Assembly (NCBI RefSeq): GCF_041956535.1
Contig: NW_027192208.1
Span: forward strand, 444,492-508,491
Origin: Calcarisporiella thermophila CBS 279.70
Taxonomy: Eukaryota; Calcarisporiellomycota
Reading direction: 5' to 3'
DNA: 64,000 bases
Positions 59,901 through 64,000 of the stretch are shown one piece after another (the first letter of the stretch is position 1; every line of letters starts with the position of its first letter). The position numbers were made by a program, and so were the translations under genes. The notes beneath the pieces are model-generated. The model did no database searches, had not been told where the DNA came from, and worked only from the letters and a program-made list of their open reading frames with translations.

Positions 59901-60205
59901 TAAGTATACCTCGTTGAGATGAAAGACTCAAAAAGAGACTAAAATATGTACCCAAACCACGATTCAATTGGTGGAAGATCATCTGGCCTATTTACTAGCG
60001 GACTTTCACGAAGTGCAAGCAACATCTTCCTCGAGTATCTTAGGATTTTCTTGGAATCAAAATCGGTTGTCTTTGCTATAGGAGATGCTGCCATTGGATC
60101 CATTAGATCTCCTTCATCTGCGACTCCCGAAACATTAGATGATTTTTGTGAGATTTCGACGGATGACATAAGTTGCTCGAGATCGATTCTTTTGAAGTTC
60201 TCCAT
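56904..60205 (-). CDS. 4E-T-like eIF4E-binding protein (EIF4ENIF1 family)
   Basis: Exons (minus) 60205-59952, 59876-59817, 59755-59691, 59630-59494, 59442-59199, 59136-58786, 58725-58223 and 58163-56904; 957 aa. 4E-T proteins bind cap-binding eIF4E and link it to mRNA decay and P-bodies. The canonical eIF4E motif Y-x4-L-L is Y-S-R-K-M-L-L at about residue 57, followed by R-E-S-P-L-V-N-R-P. Further landmarks are P-E-W-M-D-Y-D-P and S-R-F-A-K-F-F-S, as in animal 4E-T. The rest is disordered, with Arg/Gln/Asn-rich then Pro/Gln/His-rich tracts toward the C-terminus. The 60-nt intron 58785-58726 is stopless in frame and could also be retained. The start at 60205 is chosen because the 39 codons upstream look like UTR. 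Confidence 0.88.
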
Positions 60206-60633
60206 TGCTTCGTTCGATCTCTCGCTTTCTTCCCTCCCTATACTGATTTTTGTTGTTCTAAGTACCCGGAAAAAAAGGCAAAAAGTAACTGTAGATGAAG
60301 GTAAATGAATTAAATTAATCATGGCAGAATTTGTAACTTACTCAATAGATGCACTTATAAAAAAAAAATTCAGGTCGCACTAAACTTGTGAATTGCTTCT
60401 CTCTTCCCTATATAACGCGAAAAGTAAAGAACATCTCTAATAGCCGCACACACTGGTCATTTTTCCCCATCATTAGATACCAACGTCACTATATCAGGTG
60501 GCTTGAATTTTGCGGCTTAGATCTTGTTTACGATTCGCATAGGAGAGCAAGACAAAATTTTCAGAGCAACGGCTTGTTTGCTGTTCCTTCTCTTTCCCTT
60601 CGTTTTTAAACTTGGAAAATAGATTAGGTCAAC
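60206..60633. other. Divergent intergenic between 4E-T-like gene and RPS11
   Basis: 428 bp between opposite start codons. On the minus side an open frame continues upstream of the chosen 4E-T start to 60322 and holds a pyrimidine-rich AG, so a 5' UTR intron is possible. Nothing else recognised. Confidence 0.45.
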
Positions 60634-61306
60634 ATGTCCGAGCAGGTATAACATGTTTGTCTTTTTTTTAAAATGATGAGCATATAACTTTAAATTTGTC
60701 AGTTGGTATAATGTTTTTTATGATTGTTTCAGGTCGAGAAAGCTTTCCAGAAGCAGCGTGGTATTTTCTTGAATCCAAAGCTGGGCGCCAAAAAGGCTAA
60801 AGGCCAGCGTTTCTATAAGGATGTTGGTCTTGGTTTTAAGACCCCACGCGAAGCAATTGAAGGGACCTATATTGGTATAAATAACTTTATTTTATAACTC
60901 TCGAGTCCCAGTGCATAATTTTGTTCAACATAGACAAGAAATGCCCCTTTACTGGTGAGGTTTCTATTCGTGGTCGTATTTTGACGGGCGTAGTTGCATC
61001 AACCAAAATGAAGCGCACAATTATTGTTCGCCGCGAGTATCTTCACTACATCCCTAAATATAATCGTTATGAGAAACGTCATAAAAATGTTGCTGCGCAT
61101 CTCTCACCATGCTTTATCGGAGTTGAGCCAGGAGATCTAGTAACAATTGGACAATGTCGCCCACTTTCAAAGACTGTACGCTTTAATGTGGTTCGTGTGA
61201 CTAAGATCTCTGCTAAAAAGGTATGAATTTAGGTTGAATATTAAATTAATATTTTGTCTAAATTTATTATATAATTTATATATAGAAAATGTTCACCAAG
61301 TTTTAA
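60634..61306 (+). CDS. RPS11: 40S ribosomal protein S11 (uS17)
   Basis: Exons 60634-60645 (12 nt), 60733-60874, 60934-61220 and 61286-61306 (21 nt); 153 aa. A small-subunit rRNA-binding protein. The OB-fold core [17 protein letters not shown] and [15 protein letters not shown] matches eukaryotic S11. If exon 3 were read through, the protein would stop two codons later as K-K-V; splicing to the last exon gives K-K-K-M-F-T-K-F, matching the conserved basic/aromatic end of the family. The first intron follows only four codons, a common layout in fungal ribosomal protein genes. Confidence 0.95.
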
Positions 61307-61557
61307 TTACAATCAAAATATATAATAAATGCTTTTTGTTGCCTGAAAGAATGAATAGAATATTTTTAACCACAATAATTACCCTATATGAACTTTGATT
61401 TGTATAAATTGTTATTTTCATTCGGTAAATAGTCTAAAAACAGATTTAAGATTCCCTATGATTTTGTGCTACTTTAAGAACACCTGGCTGGAGCCATTAG
61501 AGCAGTAATATTTTTTTATTATTGAAAATACCTAAAAATTCGCTTCCTTGACGGATT

Positions 61558-63000
61558 ATGTTTTCTACATTGCGAGCAATCAAAGCAACATCTACGTCCA
61601 TAAGGATTGTGTCAACATGTTCTCGACATTCACGTCTTTCAACTCAAGTGCTATCGCGTCAACCGCTCACTCAGGTTATTCGGCATCCTTCTCTATCAAT
61701 TCAACCCAAAAGAGCGGGTTCATTAAGACATTTTCAAGTATCAGCTTCTCGAAGAGCACCATTATTCCCACTTCCTTATATAATCGCACCGCTTTTTAAA
61801 TCCAATTTATTTATTGCCTCTATGGCTAAGCTTTCACAATTTTCTCTTAGTATTCTCCCGCATTCTCTTTATCGTAGACACCGACGCTCCACACAGATTC
61901 TCATTGCTATCCCGTTAATATCGCTCGGTCTTGCTGTTTTTATTGGACTAGATCACGCTCCGAATACGGGTCGTTGGCGATTATTATTTATGACTGAAGA
62001 AGAAGATTATGCTATCTGCGAAGAAGGTGCCAAAGAGATGCTGGCGAGTGTTTCAGGCTTGATTTACGATGAAAATTCCGAGTATGTACAATGGGCACGC
62101 ACAGTATGCGCAAATCTTGCACGAGTGATTGATAAAGATTTGCGCCCAGGTGTGAACGAACCGATCACTGTTCCATCTGAATTTGAGGTGTTTGTAATCG
62201 ATGACAGATCTACATTCAATGCATATGCACTTGGATCGTCCAACAAGATCTTCCTTTACACTCCAATGCTTGAACTCATTGACCACGATGATGATATACT
62301 TGCGTCAGTACTCTCTCACGAGATGGCACATATTGTACAGCGACATCATATTGAATCACAGGCGGTTGCATCGATATTGCTGATGATAGAAGACATTGTT
62401 CGCGGTGCGACATGGTACATTATTGATGCATTGGGGCCCTTTATAAATGATTTTTTCAAAAATATAATGGATGGGCTCATTGAGATATCCACTTCGACTA
62501 CTTACAATCGTCGACTTGAAAAGGAAGCAGATTTAATTGGACTTGAATGGATGGCACGTGCTGGCTATAATCCAGAGAAAGCAGTGGTATTCTGGGAGCG
62601 AATGCGAGAACTAGAGCTGTTAGTAGAGAATGAGAATATGGAGGGAGAGAAACAAAGTGGGCAAATTGTTTTAAGAGAGGGAAAGCGAACCTCTCAGAAA
62701 ATACCTGGCGAAAATAACGAAAACGAAGATGAAAGGCAAATTAGTCGATCATTTGCACAAACTGTCGACGACTGGTTTGGTGCAAGCCATCCGTCTACAG
62801 AGGAACGTATAATGTATTTAAGTGCTCAAATGGAGCATGCGTTGGTGACGTACCATACAGCACTTAAGCAGAATGGTCCTCCAAAAAGATTTTTTGAGAC
62901 AATCAAGTTGCCTGAACATAATGTTAGTGAATCGACGATTGCATACTTACAATCATGGATTAAGAATACTTTCTTTAGTAAAAAATCGTCTTCTACTTAA
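61558..63000 (+). CDS. OMA1: OMA1-type mitochondrial inner-membrane metallopeptidase
   Basis: Single exon, 480 aa. A member of peptidase family M48 that cleaves inner-membrane proteins under stress. The N-terminal ~110 residues are Arg/Ser-rich and acid-free, as in a long mitochondrial presequence. A TM segment follows (I-L-I-A-I-P-L-I-S-L-G-L-A-V-F-I-G). The zinc site H-E-M-A-H is at about 254-258, and the third ligand lies in R-L-E-K-E-A-D-L-I-G-L. Late motifs: R-A-G-Y-N-P-E-K-A and S-H-P-S-T-E-E-R. An acidic, poorly conserved insert (about 360-395) precedes the last one. Length fits fungal OMA1 with an extended presequence. Confidence 0.93.
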   Translation: MFSTLRAIKATSTSIRIVSTCSRHSRLSTQVLSRQPLTQVIRHPSLSIQPKRAGSLRHFQVSASRRAPLFPLPYIIAPLFKSNLFIASMAKLSQFSLSILPHSLYRRHRRSTQILIAIPLISLGLAVFIGLDHAPNTGRWRLLFMTEEEDYAICEEGAKEMLASVSGLIYDENSEYVQWARTVCANLARVIDKDLRPGVNEPITVPSEFEVFVIDDRSTFNAYALGSSNKIFLYTPMLELIDHDDDILASVLSHEMAHIVQRHHIESQAVASILLMIEDIVRGATWYIIDALGPFINDFFKNIMDGLIEISTSTTYNRRLEKEADLIGLEWMARAGYNPEKAVVFWERMRELELLVENENMEGEKQSGQIVLREGKRTSQKIPGENNENEDERQISRSFAQTVDDWFGASHPSTEERIMYLSAQMEHALVTYHTALKQNGPPKRFFETIKLPEHNVSESTIAYLQSWIKNTFFSKKSSST

Positions 63001-63681
63001 AATTTCTTAATACTAGTGAAAAATAATTTATCTCAAATCTCTGCGATTATCTGCCGGAAATTTTGACCGGGCTTGGGTTATATCCTAGGATGCATGCAAA
63101 TTTGATATGTCTGCGATAGAGGATTAAGATATCAACATGGATTTCATACATATCTTAATTATCATTGATCTTAGCGGCTTAATAATTTACGACATGTTCC
63201 AATGAAATATTGGGCATCAGTTATTGTGATTTCGACATCTATATATTTTGTATCAGACACGTTTCCAAGGGCTGGCATGTTTTTACTCTGTTTTCTCAAT
63301 ATGCTGACATATACTGTGTCATAATTCATCTGTAAGCTTTTGAAGTTTCACGTTTGAAAGAATGAAAGAATGTTTTCGCATGTTTGCGATAAATATTTTA
63401 GATTTTTAAATCAAAATAGTTTTCCAATAGGTATGGAAAAAACATATCATGATATGAAATGATATAAAGAACCTAATAAACCATCCATGTAGATAATTTG
63501 AAATGTTGTCTAAAAGCAGTGGGCATATTTTCATATTATATACCTATGATTCTGCTAGTATAATGTACACCTTGCCCAAGCTCAATTTCACCAGAATCAG
63601 TGAATTAATGAAGTTCAATTTGAAGAGGTTGAAGGGCGCCCAATTAAATTTTCGAACAAAACGACTCCCATATGTTCTATA
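63001..63681. other. Intergenic, AT-rich
   Basis: About 680 bp between OMA1 and the truncated ankyrin gene. No coding or RNA feature recognised. Confidence 0.5.
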
Positions 63682-64000
63682 ATGAAGGAATATTTTTCGC
63701 GTCTCCTACGTCTTCTTCCGCGTAAAGACTCTAATCAAATATATGACATATTTTCTTCACTTCCTCCTGATATATCTTCCGCTGCTATTATCAATTACCG
63801 AGACGAGCACGGGGACACTCTTGTTCACCATGCAGCACGACACCATAATATTAAAGCATTGCGTTTATTTTTGGAGCTCGGAGGAGATGCACAGGCTGTG
63901 AATAATCATGGTCGACATCCAATCCACGAAGCGATTGACAGCCGAGAATGTGTGCAAGAATTAGCCAAAGTGTGTGATGTTAATTGTATGAAGCGAGGAG
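63682..64000 (+). CDS. Ankyrin-repeat protein, 5' end only (cut by window edge)
   Basis: Begins ATG at 63682 and is open through 64000 without a stop (106 codons visible). After an N-terminal helix-like segment come ankyrin-type units: D-E-H-G-D-T-L-V-H-H-A-A-R-H-H-N-I-K-A-L (repeat 1) and N-N-H-G-R-H-P-I-H-E-A-I (repeat 2). The TPLH core is varied to T-L-V-H and H-P-I-H. Fungal proteins with this opening include glycerophosphodiesterases, kinases and lipid-binding proteins, so the product cannot be named from this fragment. Confidence 0.75.
   Translation, partial: MKEYFSRLLRLLPRKDSNQIYDIFSSLPPDISSAAIINYRDEHGDTLVHHAARHHNIKALRLFLELGGDAQAVNNHGRHPIHEAIDSRECVQELAKVCDVNCMKRG

Overview
The window is nuclear DNA of a fungus. 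Nearly every gene is split by short introns (about 50-110 nt, nearly all GT...AG), and the gene set is fungal: a Ktr-family mannosyltransferase, a tricalbin, a Cap20/perilipin-like protein, a short PGS1, and Get3. Several genes are missing from or divergent in yeasts but kept in early-diverging fungi: a full-length neurofibromin-type RasGAP, CRIPT, a 4E-T-like eIF4E-binding protein, a MITF/TFE-like bHLH factor and a fungal MHYT protein. This suggests a zygomycete-grade or other early-diverging lineage; I cannot name a genus.

Layout. 1-20 kb is moderately GC-rich and gene-sparse in places: complex I 75 kDa subunit (+), the Tlg2/syntaxin-16 SNARE (+), a septin (-), a gene-poor stretch of about 2.3 kb, a tricalbin (-), an alpha-1,2-mannosyltransferase (-), a GNAT acetyltransferase (+), a C2H2 zinc-finger regulator (-), a second gene-poor stretch of about 2 kb and an MHYT sensor (-). 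From about 20.2 kb the DNA becomes clearly AT-rich: a secreted Cys-rich protein (-), a Gyp1/TBC1D22 RabGAP (-), the 13-exon neurofibromin gene (-, 24.6-33.3 kb), 14-3-3 (+), a CaMK-like kinase (+), a four-TM proline-rich-tail protein (+), CRIPT (+), glutamate-cysteine ligase regulatory subunit (-), perilipin-like protein (+), a TEY MAP kinase (+), acyl-CoA-binding protein (+), bHLH factor (-), GET3 (+), PGS1 (-), SAM50 (+), the 4E-T-like protein (-), RPS11 (+), OMA1 (+) and the start of an ankyrin protein (+) cut by the window edge.

How the genes relate. These are housekeeping and signalling genes, not an operon or an obvious cluster. Mitochondrial functions recur (complex I, PGS1, SAM50, OMA1; PGS1 and SAM50 are divergent with only 220 bp between start codons). 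Signalling genes are dense between 22 and 47 kb (RabGAP, RasGAP, 14-3-3, CaMK, MAPK). Membrane-contact and trafficking genes include tricalbin, Tlg2, GET3 and Gyp1.

Exon structures were worked out by hand from reading-frame continuity, GT/GC...AG sites and family motifs. They are frame-checked but not transcript-verified. No tRNA, rRNA, CRISPR array or intact transposon was recognised.
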